DNA of 64,000 nucleotides from an uncultured Rhodospirillales bacterium (GTDB lineage: Bacteria > Pseudomonadota > Alphaproteobacteria > Azospirillales > Azospirillaceae). The translations under genes and the position numbers were made by a program. The notes under the pieces were generated by a model. That model made no database searches. It was not told the DNA's origin and saw nothing but the letters and a program-made list of their open reading frames with translations. Position 1 is the first letter of the stretch. Each line of letters opens with the position of its first letter. The DNA is taken from contig CAIOBP010000141.1 in the NCBI GenBank assembly GCA_903856295.1, forward strand, positions 1 to 64,000, read 5' to 3'. Shown in pieces: positions 30,639 through 39,682 of this stretch.

Positions 30639-31837
30639 TGGCGGGTGTCGCACCCAGGGGCGCGGTGTGGCCGTGGTGGCGGCGGGTACGGGTGGTGCTG
30701 GGCAAGGAACTGCTCGATCATCTGCGCGATCGCCGCAGCTTGTGGCTGGCTTTGGTCTATCCGCTGCTCGGGCCGCTGGTGGTCGGCATGCTGCTGCAAC
30801 TGTCGGCCTCGTCCTTGCGGACGGCGCCGGGGACGCGGGTGATCTCGCTGTCGGTCAGCGGCCTGTCCTACGCTCCCGGTCTGATCCAGTATCTCAGCCG
30901 CAATCAGGTGGTGTCGACGGCGGCGCTCGAGGGGGGCGTTCCCGGTCAGGTGCGTCGGGACGCTCTGGTCCTGGAGGTGCCGGTCGAGGCGGTGACTCGC
31001 GATCAGTTCACGGTCCGGCTGCTGTTCGACGCCAACAACGTGGTCAGTGCCGGCAATGCCGGCGTCGTCGCCGACCTGATCCATGACTATGGCAGCGAGC
31101 TGGCCAAACGGCATCTGCTCGAGCGCGGGCTGGATCCGGGGCTGCTGCAACCGGTGGCGGTCGAACGGGTGCATGTCGGGCGGCGCTTCAACATGGGGGC
31201 GCTGTTCTACAATCTGGTGCCGCCGCTGGTGGTGTTCATGATCTTTCTGGGCGCGGTCTATCTCGCGCTCGACACCACCATCGGCGAGCGCGAACGCGGC
31301 ACTCTGGAGCCGCTGCTGACCGCGCCGTTGCGGCGTTGGGAATTGCTGCTGGGCAAGGCCGGCGCCGCCTTTCTGTTCACCCTGGCCACGGCGGTGATCA
31401 ATCTCGTGGCGTTCTGGCTGATGCTCGGGGGGCTGGCCGTCAACGTGCCCGGACTCGACTCGCCGCCGGGCGCCGGCACCTTCCTGCTGATCTTCGTGCT
31501 GGCGCTGCCGATCATGGCGCTGGCGGTGGCGTTGCAAATCACGGTCGCCGCCCTCGCGCGCAGTATGAAGGAGGCGCAGATCTACCTGGGTTTGCTGCCG
31601 CTGGTGCCGACCCTGCCCGGAATCGCCTCGGCCCTCAGCCCGGTGACGCCGCAGCTTTGGACGGCGTGCGTGCCGGTATTCGGCCAGATGGTGATCTTCA
31701 CCCGGCTGATCGCCGGCGCCGAGGTGGACCCGCTTCACGCCCTGCTGTCCGCGGTGGCGACGGCGGGGTGCGCGGCGCTGGTTTTCCGCTGGGCGGGCTG
31801 GCTCTATGAACGGGAAAGCGTGGTGATGGGGGCGTAA
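30635..31837 (+). CDS. ABC-2 type transporter permease (NatB-like)
   Basis: Overlaps the ATPase stop; TM segments with LALDTTIGERERGTLEPLLTAPLRRWELLLGKAGA. Confidence 0.93.
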   Translation: MMAGVAPRGAVWPWWRRVRVVLGKELLDHLRDRRSLWLALVYPLLGPLVVGMLLQLSASSLRTAPGTRVISLSVSGLSYAPGLIQYLSRNQVVSTAALEGGVPGQVRRDALVLEVPVEAVTRDQFTVRLLFDANNVVSAGNAGVVADLIHDYGSELAKRHLLERGLDPGLLQPVAVERVHVGRRFNMGALFYNLVPPLVVFMIFLGAVYLALDTTIGERERGTLEPLLTAPLRRWELLLGKAGAAFLFTLATAVINLVAFWLMLGGLAVNVPGLDSPPGAGTFLLIFVLALPIMALAVALQITVAALARSMKEAQIYLGLLPLVPTLPGIASALSPVTPQLWTACVPVFGQMVIFTRLIAGAEVDPLHALLSAVATAGCAALVFRWAGWLYERESVVMGA

Positions 31838-31839
31838 GG

Positions 31840-31951
31840 GTTTCCCTCGGCCGCCGGCCTTTGGCGGGGTCCAGGGGCGGAGCCCTGGCCTTCGGCGACC
31901 AAGGGGCTTCGCCCCTGGACCCCACTGGGGCCGGCGGCCCCAGGCCCCATG
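31840..31951. repeat. intergenic palindromic repeat family, full-length copy (inverted relative to 14293-14406)
   Basis: CCGGCCTTTGGCGGGGTCCAGGGGCGGAGCCCTGGCCTTCGGCGACCAAGGGGCTTCGCCCCTGGACCCCACTGGGGCCGGCGGCCCCAG. Confidence 0.85.
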
Positions 31952-31968
31952 ACAGTTAACGAAGAGGG

Positions 31969-34431
31969 ATGCGGGTGGCGACGATCTACGAAATTCTGCG
32001 CAGGATGGTGATCCGGGCTTGGCTTCTGGTTCCCTGCCTGACCGGGGCGGGGGTGTTTCTGTGCTCCTCGAGCTGGACGCGGGAGAGCGCGGCGCTGGTG
32101 TCGCTCGGAGTGTGGTTGATCGGAGCCGCCGCCGTGCTGGCCGCGGTGGCGCTGGCGCGGGCGTGGCGGGAAATGGCTTGGCAGCATCAGGTGCTGCTGG
32201 CCGGGTTCGACAGCCAGTCGGTGGGTCGGCTGGTCTGCGATGGTGGCGGCAAGACCTTGTTCGTCAACGCCGAGTTTCGCCGGCTGATCGATCCGGCCGG
32301 CGGCGACCCGGTGGTGGCGTTGAGAAACCACCTGGAGGCCAGCGACGAGGCCCGCGAGTTGGGCAAGCGGGTGCTGGCCGGAGACGCCGTCGCCGCCGAG
32401 CTGGCGCTGGCCGACCGGGAGGGCCGGCTGCGCTGGCTGCGGGTGCTGGGGCAGCCGTTGGCGCCCTGGGGCGGGGTGGTGCAGTGGTCGCTCGAGGATG
32501 TCACCGACCGGCGCGAGATCGAACAGACGGCGCGGCGCGAGCAGACCAAGCTGCTCGATTTCATGGATCAGGCGCCGGTCGGCTTCTACTCCGCCGACGA
32601 GACCGGCCGTTTTCTGTTCGTCAACGCGACGCTGGCTCGGTGGCTCGGTGGCTCGCCGAGGGACTTGGTCGAGGGCGGGCGCCGGGTCCACGAGATTCTC
32701 GCCGAGCCGCCGGCCGGCGCGGCTCCCTACGACCTTTTCGAGTCCGGCGGCCCCGAACAGAGCGGCGAGTTGCGCATGGTCGGGCTTCAGGGCCGGCGCT
32801 TTCAGGCGGCGGTGGTCCAGAGCGTGGTCCGGGGCGAGGACGGCGCGGCGGTGCATACCCGTTCGGTGGTGCGCGACCTTTCGCCCGAGCGCGAGTGGCA
32901 GGAGAAGCTGAGGCTCTCGGAACAGCGCTTCCAGCGCTTCTTCGAAGACGCGCCGATCGGCATCGCCCTGGTCGATCACGAGGGCATGCTCGCCGAGTGC
33001 AACCGCAGCTTCCTGACCATGATCGGTCATCCGCTGTCCGAGTTGCTCGGACACTCGATCGCCGGTCTGCTCAAGGCCGACCGCCGGGCCGAGGTCATGG
33101 ACCGGCTGGCGGCGGTGGCCGGTGGCGACGATCAGGCGCCGCCGATGGAGGTGGCATTGCTGGGCGAGCGGGACCTGGTGGCCCAGCTGTTCGCGCGCCG
33201 GTTGGCCGGCGGCAGCCGGGCGGTGCTGATCCTGCATTTCATCGACACTACCGAGCAGAAGAAGCTCGAGGCGCAGTTCGCCCAGTCACAGAAGATGCAG
33301 GCGGTCGGCCAGTTGGCCGGTGGCGTCGCCCATGACTTCAACAATTTGCTGACCGCGATGATCGGGTTCTGCGATCTGCTGCTGTTGCGGCACAAGCCGG
33401 GCGACCAGTCGTTCGCCGATATCATGCAGGTCAAGCAGAATGCCAACCGAGCGGCCAATCTGGTTCGCCAGTTGCTGGCCTTCTCACGCCAGCAGACCTT
33501 GCAGCCGCGTGTGCTCGATGTTTCCGATGTGCTGGCCGAATTGTCGCATCTGTTGCGCCGGCTGATTGGCGAGAACATCGATTTGCGGGTGGTTCATGGC
33601 CGTGATCTTGGTCTGGTCAAGGTCGATCAGGGACAGCTCGAGCAGGTGATCATCAATCTTGCGGTCAACGCCCGCGACGCCATGAATGGCGGCGGCCGTC
33701 TGACCATCCAGACGCGCAACCTGATCACCGCCGAGCCGGTTCGGCGTGGTCCCGAGGAGATGCCGGCCGGCGAGTATGTGGTGGTCGAGGTTGCCGACAC
33801 CGGTCACGGCATTCCCCAGGAAAACCTCAGCCGGATTTTCGAGCCGTTCTTTTCGACCAAGCCGGTGGGGTCGGGCACCGGACTCGGGCTGTCGACGGTC
33901 TATGGCATCGTGCGTCAGACCGGCGGCTTCGTGTTCGTTGACAGCGCGCCCGGTGTCGGCGCGCGTTTCGCCATCCATCTGCCGCGTCACGCGGTGGTGG
34001 AACCGGCGCAACCCGTGCTGTCGCTCGCCGAGTCACAGGACCGGCCGGCCGGCGATCTCACCGGTTCCAGCACCATTCTGCTGGTTGAGGATGAGGATGC
34101 GGTGCGGGTGTTCAGCGCCCGTGCTCTGCGCAACAAGGGCTATCAGGTCCTGGAGGCGCCCAGCGGCGAGTCGGCCCTGGAAAAACTCTCGGAAGACGGG
34201 CGGCGGGTCGATCTGCTGATCACCGACGTCGTGATGCCGGAAATGGATGGGCCGACTCTGATGCGTCACGTGCGCGCCTTGCGACCGGAGATCAAGGTGA
34301 TCCTGATTTCCGGTTATACCGAGGATCGCTTCCGCGACCATCTCGACGGCGCCCAGCAGGTTCATTTCCTGCCCAAGCCCTTCAGTCTCAAGCAGTTGGC
34401 CGCAAAGGTGAAGGAGGTGCTGCGCGGGTGA
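31969..34431 (+). CDS. cckA: hybrid histidine kinase CckA
   Basis: Two TM, PAS domains, QLAGGVAHDFNNLLTAMIGFCDLLLLRHKPGDQSFADIMQVKQNANRAANLVRQLLAFSRQQTLQPRVLDV, C-terminal REC; upstream of recA. Confidence 0.9.
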   Translation: MRVATIYEILRRMVIRAWLLVPCLTGAGVFLCSSSWTRESAALVSLGVWLIGAAAVLAAVALARAWREMAWQHQVLLAGFDSQSVGRLVCDGGGKTLFVNAEFRRLIDPAGGDPVVALRNHLEASDEARELGKRVLAGDAVAAELALADREGRLRWLRVLGQPLAPWGGVVQWSLEDVTDRREIEQTARREQTKLLDFMDQAPVGFYSADETGRFLFVNATLARWLGGSPRDLVEGGRRVHEILAEPPAGAAPYDLFESGGPEQSGELRMVGLQGRRFQAAVVQSVVRGEDGAAVHTRSVVRDLSPEREWQEKLRLSEQRFQRFFEDAPIGIALVDHEGMLAECNRSFLTMIGHPLSELLGHSIAGLLKADRRAEVMDRLAAVAGGDDQAPPMEVALLGERDLVAQLFARRLAGGSRAVLILHFIDTTEQKKLEAQFAQSQKMQAVGQLAGGVAHDFNNLLTAMIGFCDLLLLRHKPGDQSFADIMQVKQNANRAANLVRQLLAFSRQQTLQPRVLDVSDVLAELSHLLRRLIGENIDLRVVHGRDLGLVKVDQGQLEQVIINLAVNARDAMNGGGRLTIQTRNLITAEPVRRGPEEMPAGEYVVVEVADTGHGIPQENLSRIFEPFFSTKPVGSGTGLGLSTVYGIVRQTGGFVFVDSAPGVGARFAIHLPRHAVVEPAQPVLSLAESQDRPAGDLTGSSTILLVEDEDAVRVFSARALRNKGYQVLEAPSGESALEKLSEDGRRVDLLITDVVMPEMDGPTLMRHVRALRPEIKVILISGYTEDRFRDHLDGAQQVHFLPKPFSLKQLAAKVKEVLRG

Positions 34432-34457
34432 GGGCGTGCTGAACCGGGTGTGGGAAT

Positions 34458-34479
34458 GTTTTTGGAACGTTCCGTGAAA
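34458..34479. promoter_or_regulatory. candidate LexA (SOS) box upstream of recA
   Basis: GTTT-ttggaac-GTTC overlapping GAAC-gttccgt-GAAA; approximates the alphaproteobacterial GTTCN7GTTC / GAACN7GAAC box. Confidence 0.55.
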
Positions 34480-34579
34480 ATTCCTGTTGCGGGCTAGAAC
34501 GAAAAGTGCACAATGGCAGGTGAGCGCCGGGTCGCCATTGCGCTCTTGCCGGCCGTGTGACAGAAACAGGGGGACTGTC

Positions 34580-35659
34580 ATGTCTTCCGCAGCGCTGCGA
34601 TTGGTGGAAAAGGATCCGATGGACAAGCAGAAGGCACTTGATGCCGCGCTCACCCAGATTGAACGGGCGTTCGGCAAGGGGTCGATCATGAGGCTCGGGG
34701 CGCGCGAGGCGCTGGTCGAGACCGAGGTGGTGTCCTCCGGTTCGATCGCGCTCGATATCGCGCTCGGGATCGGTGGCCTGCCGCGCGGCCGGATCATCGA
34801 GATTTACGGGCCGGAAAGCTCGGGCAAGACGACGCTGGCGCTGCACACCATCGCCCAGGCGCAAAAGAGCGGTGGCACCTGCGCGTTCATCGACGCCGAG
34901 CACGCGCTGGATCCGTCCTATGCCCGCAAGCTCGGGGTCAATGTCGACGAGGTGCTGATCTCCCAGCCCGACGCCGGCGAGCAGGCCTTGGAAATTGCCG
35001 ACACTCTGGTTCGGTCCGGGGCGATCGACGTGTTGGTGGTGGACAGCGTCGCCGCGCTGGTGCCGCGGGCCGAGCTTGAGGGCGAGATGGGCGACAGCCA
35101 TGTCGGCCTGCATGCCCGGCTGATGAGTCAAGCCCTGCGCAAGCTCACCGGCTCGATCTCGCGCTCGAAGACCATGGTGATCTTCATCAACCAAATCCGC
35201 CTGAAGATCGGCGTGATGTTCGGCAATCCCGAGACCACCACCGGCGGTAACGCCCTTAAGTTCTATGCCTCGGTTCGGCTCGATATCCGGCGCATCGGCG
35301 CGATCAAGGATCGTGAGAGCGTGGTCGGCAATCAGACTCGGGTCAAGGTGGTCAAAAATAAGCTGGCGCCGCCGTTCCGGGTCGTCGAATTCGACATCAT
35401 GTATGGTGAGGGTATCTCCAAGGTCGGCGAGTTGCTGGATCTCGGTGTGCAAGCCGGGGTGGTCGAGAAGTCGGGGGCGTGGTTCTCTCACGACGGCACC
35501 CGCATCGGCCAGGGCCGCGAGAACGCGAAAAACTACCTGCGAACCAATGTCGAAGTGGCGGAAACCATCGAGAAAAAAATCCGGGCCAATGCCGGCTTGG
35601 TGGCGAAAGCCATGATGGGGACCCCGGAAGCCGACGCCGACGCGGCAACCCCGGAGTAA
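34580..35659 (+). CDS. recA: recombinase RecA
   Basis: [47 protein letters not shown]. Confidence 0.98.
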   Translation: MSSAALRLVEKDPMDKQKALDAALTQIERAFGKGSIMRLGAREALVETEVVSSGSIALDIALGIGGLPRGRIIEIYGPESSGKTTLALHTIAQAQKSGGTCAFIDAEHALDPSYARKLGVNVDEVLISQPDAGEQALEIADTLVRSGAIDVLVVDSVAALVPRAELEGEMGDSHVGLHARLMSQALRKLTGSISRSKTMVIFINQIRLKIGVMFGNPETTTGGNALKFYASVRLDIRRIGAIKDRESVVGNQTRVKVVKNKLAPPFRVVEFDIMYGEGISKVGELLDLGVQAGVVEKSGAWFSHDGTRIGQGRENAKNYLRTNVEVAETIEKKIRANAGLVAKAMMGTPEADADAATPE

Positions 35660-35683
35660 TGTCCCGGCTCATGAGGAGATGCC

Positions 35684-36889
35684 ATGGCGGCGGCGGATCA
35701 CGATATGCAGTTGGCCCCGTACGCCTGCCGGGCCGCGCACAGTCGCGGCCGGCTGGTGGCGGAGGCTGAAAGCCCGTCGCGCACGCCGTTCCAGCGCGAT
35801 CGCGACCGTATTCTGCACTCGGGCGCGTTCCGTAAGCTCAAATACAAGACCCAGGTCTTCGTTTATCACGAGGGGGACTACTATCGGACCCGTCTGACCC
35901 ACAGTCTGGAGGTGGCGCAGATCGCCCGGTCGATCTGTCGGGCGTTGGGGCTGAATGACGATCTTGCCGAGGCGGTGGCCTTGGCCCACGATCTCGGGCA
36001 CGCCCCTTTTGGTCATGCCGGGGAGGAGGCGCTTAATCAGGCGATGGCCCCCTATGGCGGCTTCAGCCACAATGAACAGGCGCTGCGCGTGCTGACCCTG
36101 CTGGAGCGTCGCTATGCCGAGTTCGACGGGCTGAATCTGAGCTGGGAGGCGCTGGAAGGGGTGGTCAAGCACAACGGGCCGCTGGTGCCGCCGCCGATGG
36201 GCGCCACCTTGCCGCCGACCATTCTCGAGTTTCAGCACCGCTTCGATCTCGAGTATCACACGTGGCCTTCGGCCGAAGCCCAGGTGGCGGCGCTGGCCGA
36301 CGACATCGCTTACGACAACCACGATCTTGACGATGGTTTGCGCGCCGGGCTGTTCAGCATCGATGAGCTTGCCGATCTGCCGCTGGTCGGGCCGATCGTG
36401 AGGGCGTTGCGGGAGAAATATCCCGGTCTTGAGCGCCAGCGGCTGATTCATGAGACGATCCGGCATCTGATCGACGCCATGGTCTCGGATTTACTGGCCG
36501 AAACCAGGCGGCGGCTTGAGCTGTTGCGCCCGGCCTCGCCGGCCCAGATCCGGCTGGCCCGGCAGGCCATGGTGGCTTTCAGCGAGACGCTGGCCGGTCA
36601 GGAGCGGGTTTTGCGGACGTTCCTGATGGAGCGCATGTACCGTCACTACAAGGTCAATCGCGAGACCAGCAAGGCGCGCCGGGTGGTCCGCGATCTGTTT
36701 TCCCTGTTCATGGCCGAGCCGCCATGTCTGCCCACGGAATGGCAGGGGTATCTTGCTGCGGCCGTGACCGGGCGCGACTCGGGAGGGGGCGAGCGGGCGC
36801 GCATCATCGGCGATTACATCGCCGGCATGACCGATCGCTATGCGCTGCTGGAGCACCGTCGGCTGTTCGACATGGACGCGCAGGTGTAG
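35684..36889 (+). CDS. deoxyguanosinetriphosphate triphosphohydrolase-like protein
   Basis: HD motifs: FRKLKYKTQVFVYHEGDYYRTRLTHSLEVAQIARSICRALGL; LAHDLGHAPFGHAGEEAL. Confidence 0.95.
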   Translation: MAAADHDMQLAPYACRAAHSRGRLVAEAESPSRTPFQRDRDRILHSGAFRKLKYKTQVFVYHEGDYYRTRLTHSLEVAQIARSICRALGLNDDLAEAVALAHDLGHAPFGHAGEEALNQAMAPYGGFSHNEQALRVLTLLERRYAEFDGLNLSWEALEGVVKHNGPLVPPPMGATLPPTILEFQHRFDLEYHTWPSAEAQVAALADDIAYDNHDLDDGLRAGLFSIDELADLPLVGPIVRALREKYPGLERQRLIHETIRHLIDAMVSDLLAETRRRLELLRPASPAQIRLARQAMVAFSETLAGQERVLRTFLMERMYRHYKVNRETSKARRVVRDLFSLFMAEPPCLPTEWQGYLAAAVTGRDSGGGERARIIGDYIAGMTDRYALLEHRRLFDMDAQV

Positions 36890-36931
36890 CCCGGTGCCGC
36901 CGGCTTGGCTTCCGGGCATCATGGGGGAGGG

Positions 36932-37393
36932 TCAGTGCGCTCCCGGGCGCCGGGGTTGTCCGTTGAGCGCGGGCTTCAGGCGGCAGGACAGTTCGATCGC
37001 GGCGTCAAGGACGGCGTCGGGCAGACAGAAATCATGGTAGCCTTCGCGAATGACCGCGACGTAATCCTCGGGGGGCGGGGCGTAGCCGTCTCGGTTCATG
37101 CGATAGATCAAACACTCCAAGGCGTCACCACCAGCCAGATGAACCTGACGGAAATCCTTGCGATACAGCGAGGGGAACCCCTCATAATGATCGAGGGCGA
37201 CCATGTCTTCAGGCGTCAGGCGCCAGACGACGCCATGGGTCAGTGATCCGGCATGGGGTTCGACATCCGCGCCGTGGCGAAAAACCAGCCGGTGGTCGGG
37301 TAGCGTTGCGAGACCCAGGGGGTCGGCGGCCGGGCATCGCTCAGCCATGCGCTCACGATTGAGGTTGGAGGCGTAGGCGAACAGCAAGGTCAT
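36932..37393 (-). CDS. gamma-glutamylcyclotransferase-like (AIG2/GGCT) family protein
   Basis: MTLLFAYASNLNRERMAERCPAADPLGLATLPDHRLVF ... LDHYEGFPSLYRKDFRQVH. Confidence 0.88.
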   Translation of the reverse strand: MTLLFAYASNLNRERMAERCPAADPLGLATLPDHRLVFRHGADVEPHAGSLTHGVVWRLTPEDMVALDHYEGFPSLYRKDFRQVHLAGGDALECLIYRMNRDGYAPPPEDYVAVIREGYHDFCLPDAVLDAAIELSCRLKPALNGQPRRPGAH

Positions 37394-37755
37394 CGAGCCG
37401 CGTCCTTTTTTCTGACATCCTGGTCTTGCGATGATGATAGAACGCTTCCATTCGTCATCTAAATCGGACCACTCATTCTTTGAGTCCAGGACGATGATCA
37501 AAATGCATGGAAGCCGTGTGTTCAAGTCACCGCACCGGGGGCGGTCGCTGTCCGCGGGTGTGTTCCCCGACATCGCCAACAGCATCGTGAGAGCGTCCCG
37601 GCGCAACACGCCACCCCGGTGCGCGCACCGTAGCGCCGCCCCCATAGATGGGCGTGAACCCGTGCCGCGTCAATGGCGGCCGAAGCTCTCGCCTCCGGAG
37701 CGCGGGCGGAGTATAATGGGTGGCAGTGAGCGGGGGCGGTTTGCGGGAGAGGGTG

Positions 37756-37998
37756 ATGAGGGCGGTGCCGGTGTTGCTGGCGTTTCTGCTCGGGGCCGGT
37801 CCGGTTTTCGCTGCTGGCGCCGAACCGGAAGCGAAGTCGGTGGCTGCCGCGTCGAATTGCAAGCCGGGCAAGACCGAGGTGATCCGGCAGATTCCGGGTG
37901 GCAACGGCGAGATTGTCTATAAGGTGGCCTGTACCGACATCAAGGAAATGTTCGTGCTGGTCATGTGTCGGCTGCGTCTGTGCTCCCTGCTGCGGTAG
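37756..37998 (+). CDS. small exported Cys-containing hypothetical protein
   Basis: MRAVPVLLAFLLGAGPVFAAGA signal peptide; four Cys in the mature part. Confidence 0.6.
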   Translation: MRAVPVLLAFLLGAGPVFAAGAEPEAKSVAAASNCKPGKTEVIRQIPGGNGEIVYKVACTDIKEMFVLVMCRLRLCSLLR

Positions 37999-38028
37999 GG
38001 CGAAATCTGGAGAACGGCGGAGGCGTCG

Positions 38029-38397
38029 ATGTGGAAAATCGCGATGATGGCGGTCGTTGCTCTTGCGGCGGCGGGGTGCACGGAAACCGGCGCGACGGGA
38101 GCGGCGGCGACGGCGGCGGTTCCGGCCGTTCTCGCGACTTCGCTGCTGACCTTGCCTCAAACCAAGAAGCTGCCGACGGATCATCTGGCGAGTTGGGCGA
38201 CCGGGCGCGACTGCTCGGTGGTTCATTATGAGCAGGACGGCCAGTATTGCATGGACCCGCCCAAAGAGGTCGATCGTCAAAAGCTGTACTGTTTCAAGAC
38301 ACTGGGCGCGGTCGAGTGCCATCAGCGTCCGGACCCCTACTACACTGGCGAGCGGGTGCTGGCCAGTCCGCCGGTTCGGGTCATCGAGCGGAACTGA
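38029..38397 (+). CDS. hypothetical lipoprotein
   Basis: MWKIAMMAVVALAAAGCTETGATG lipobox-like N-terminus. Confidence 0.7.
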   Translation: MWKIAMMAVVALAAAGCTETGATGAAATAAVPAVLATSLLTLPQTKKLPTDHLASWATGRDCSVVHYEQDGQYCMDPPKEVDRQKLYCFKTLGAVECHQRPDPYYTGERVLASPPVRVIERN

Positions 38398-38666
38398 ACC
38401 CTGGGGTCGCCCGGGAAAAAGAGGCTGGCGTTTGCGCGGCCAAGCGGGTAGCTTTCCGGCGCATGTTCCCCTTCGGTCCTTCGCCATGACTTGTTCGTCT
38501 GGATTATTGCGACGACGATCCACCGCCCCGCGTTGCGCGGGCGGGGTGTTCGTGGGATCGCTTGCGGTTGCCGACCTGTCGGCGCGCCTCTGAGTTTCGG
38601 CGCGGCCCTCCTTCCGGCTTCGGCGCGATCCGCGCCATGTCACAGAGATCGCCGGGTGTTTTTTCA

Positions 38667-39191
38667 ATGCAGATTGTTTTTGAGCAACCGGAGCATTCCG
38701 GAGATATCGAGTCGCTGCTGGATGCCGCGTTTGGCGATAAACGGTCTGCCAAGACCGTTTATCGGTTGCGCGAGGGGGTGGCGCCGCTTCGTGAATTGTG
38801 TTTCGTGGCCCTTGAAAATGGCGTGCTTCAGGGATCAATCCGCTACTGGCCGGTGACCATCGGTGGGACGCTGCCGGCGCTGCTGTTGGGGCCGGTTGCG
38901 GTCATTGAGGAACGGCGCAGCGAAGGGTTGGGGGCGGTGCTGATCGAGCACAGTTTGGCGCAGGCTGCCACCCTTGGTCATCGCATTGTGCTGTTGGTCG
39001 GCGATGCGCCCTACTATGGGCGGTTTGGTTTCAGGCGCGACCTCACCCTCGACCTCGGTCTGCCCGGACCGGTTGATCTGGAGCGTTTCCTTGGATTCGA
39101 TCTGGTGCCGGGAGCGCTGAGCGGAGTTCGGGGTGTTGTTGCAAGAAGTCCTTATGCCGGCGCGCCAGATGGCACGGAAGCCCTAATATGA
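38667..39191 (+). CDS. GNAT-family N-acetyltransferase
   Basis: LLLGPVAVIEERRSEGLGAVLIEHSLAQAATLGHRIVLLVGDAPYYGRFGFRR. Confidence 0.9.
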   Translation: MQIVFEQPEHSGDIESLLDAAFGDKRSAKTVYRLREGVAPLRELCFVALENGVLQGSIRYWPVTIGGTLPALLLGPVAVIEERRSEGLGAVLIEHSLAQAATLGHRIVLLVGDAPYYGRFGFRRDLTLDLGLPGPVDLERFLGFDLVPGALSGVRGVVARSPYAGAPDGTEALI

Positions 39192-39200
39192 ATCAGGTCT

Positions 39201-39662
39201 TCAATAGAGCGGTGGTTCACCGTTGACCTGTCGGGGTTCGCTGACCATGTAGAAAACGCAGCCCTCATTAAGGTCGCCAAGTCTGGTCATTGAGGCAATG
39301 TACCATATTCCTTCGGGCGTACGGATCTTCAAGACCAGCTTCTGGGTGTCTGCATAGAAATCATAGCCATTCTGCCGGGTTTCGCCTCCCTTCATGACGT
39401 TCTTCAGGGAGAGCTGGGAGAGTTTCAGGTGCTTCGTGTCGAGTTCTATTTCAACATCGGTTTCCCACGAGCAGTTCTTTTCCTTGTCCGGTTTCTTGGG
39501 CTTGGGCTTGGGTGGCTTCTTCACTTCACCGGCCGGCGCCTCGCCGTGACCGCCTTCCGCTGGCGGGGGGGCGCCACCATGCCCCCCCTCGTTGGCCAGT
39601 GCGGTTGTCACCCCCTCTCCGAGCAGGAACAGGGGGAGGGTGATGGCGAGCAACCTGAGCAT
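39201..39662 (-). CDS. exported hypothetical protein with His/Gly and Pro/Lys-rich linker
   Basis: MLRLLAITLPLFLLGEGVTTALA signal, GGHGGAPPPAEGGHGEAP, KKPPKPKPKKPDKEK, then a compact C-terminal domain. Confidence 0.7.
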   Translation of the reverse strand: MLRLLAITLPLFLLGEGVTTALANEGGHGGAPPPAEGGHGEAPAGEVKKPPKPKPKKPDKEKNCSWETDVEIELDTKHLKLSQLSLKNVMKGGETRQNGYDFYADTQKLVLKIRTPEGIWYIASMTRLGDLNEGCVFYMVSEPRQVNGEPPLY

Positions 39663-39682
39663 GGCGAAGGGGGGCATGGTCT

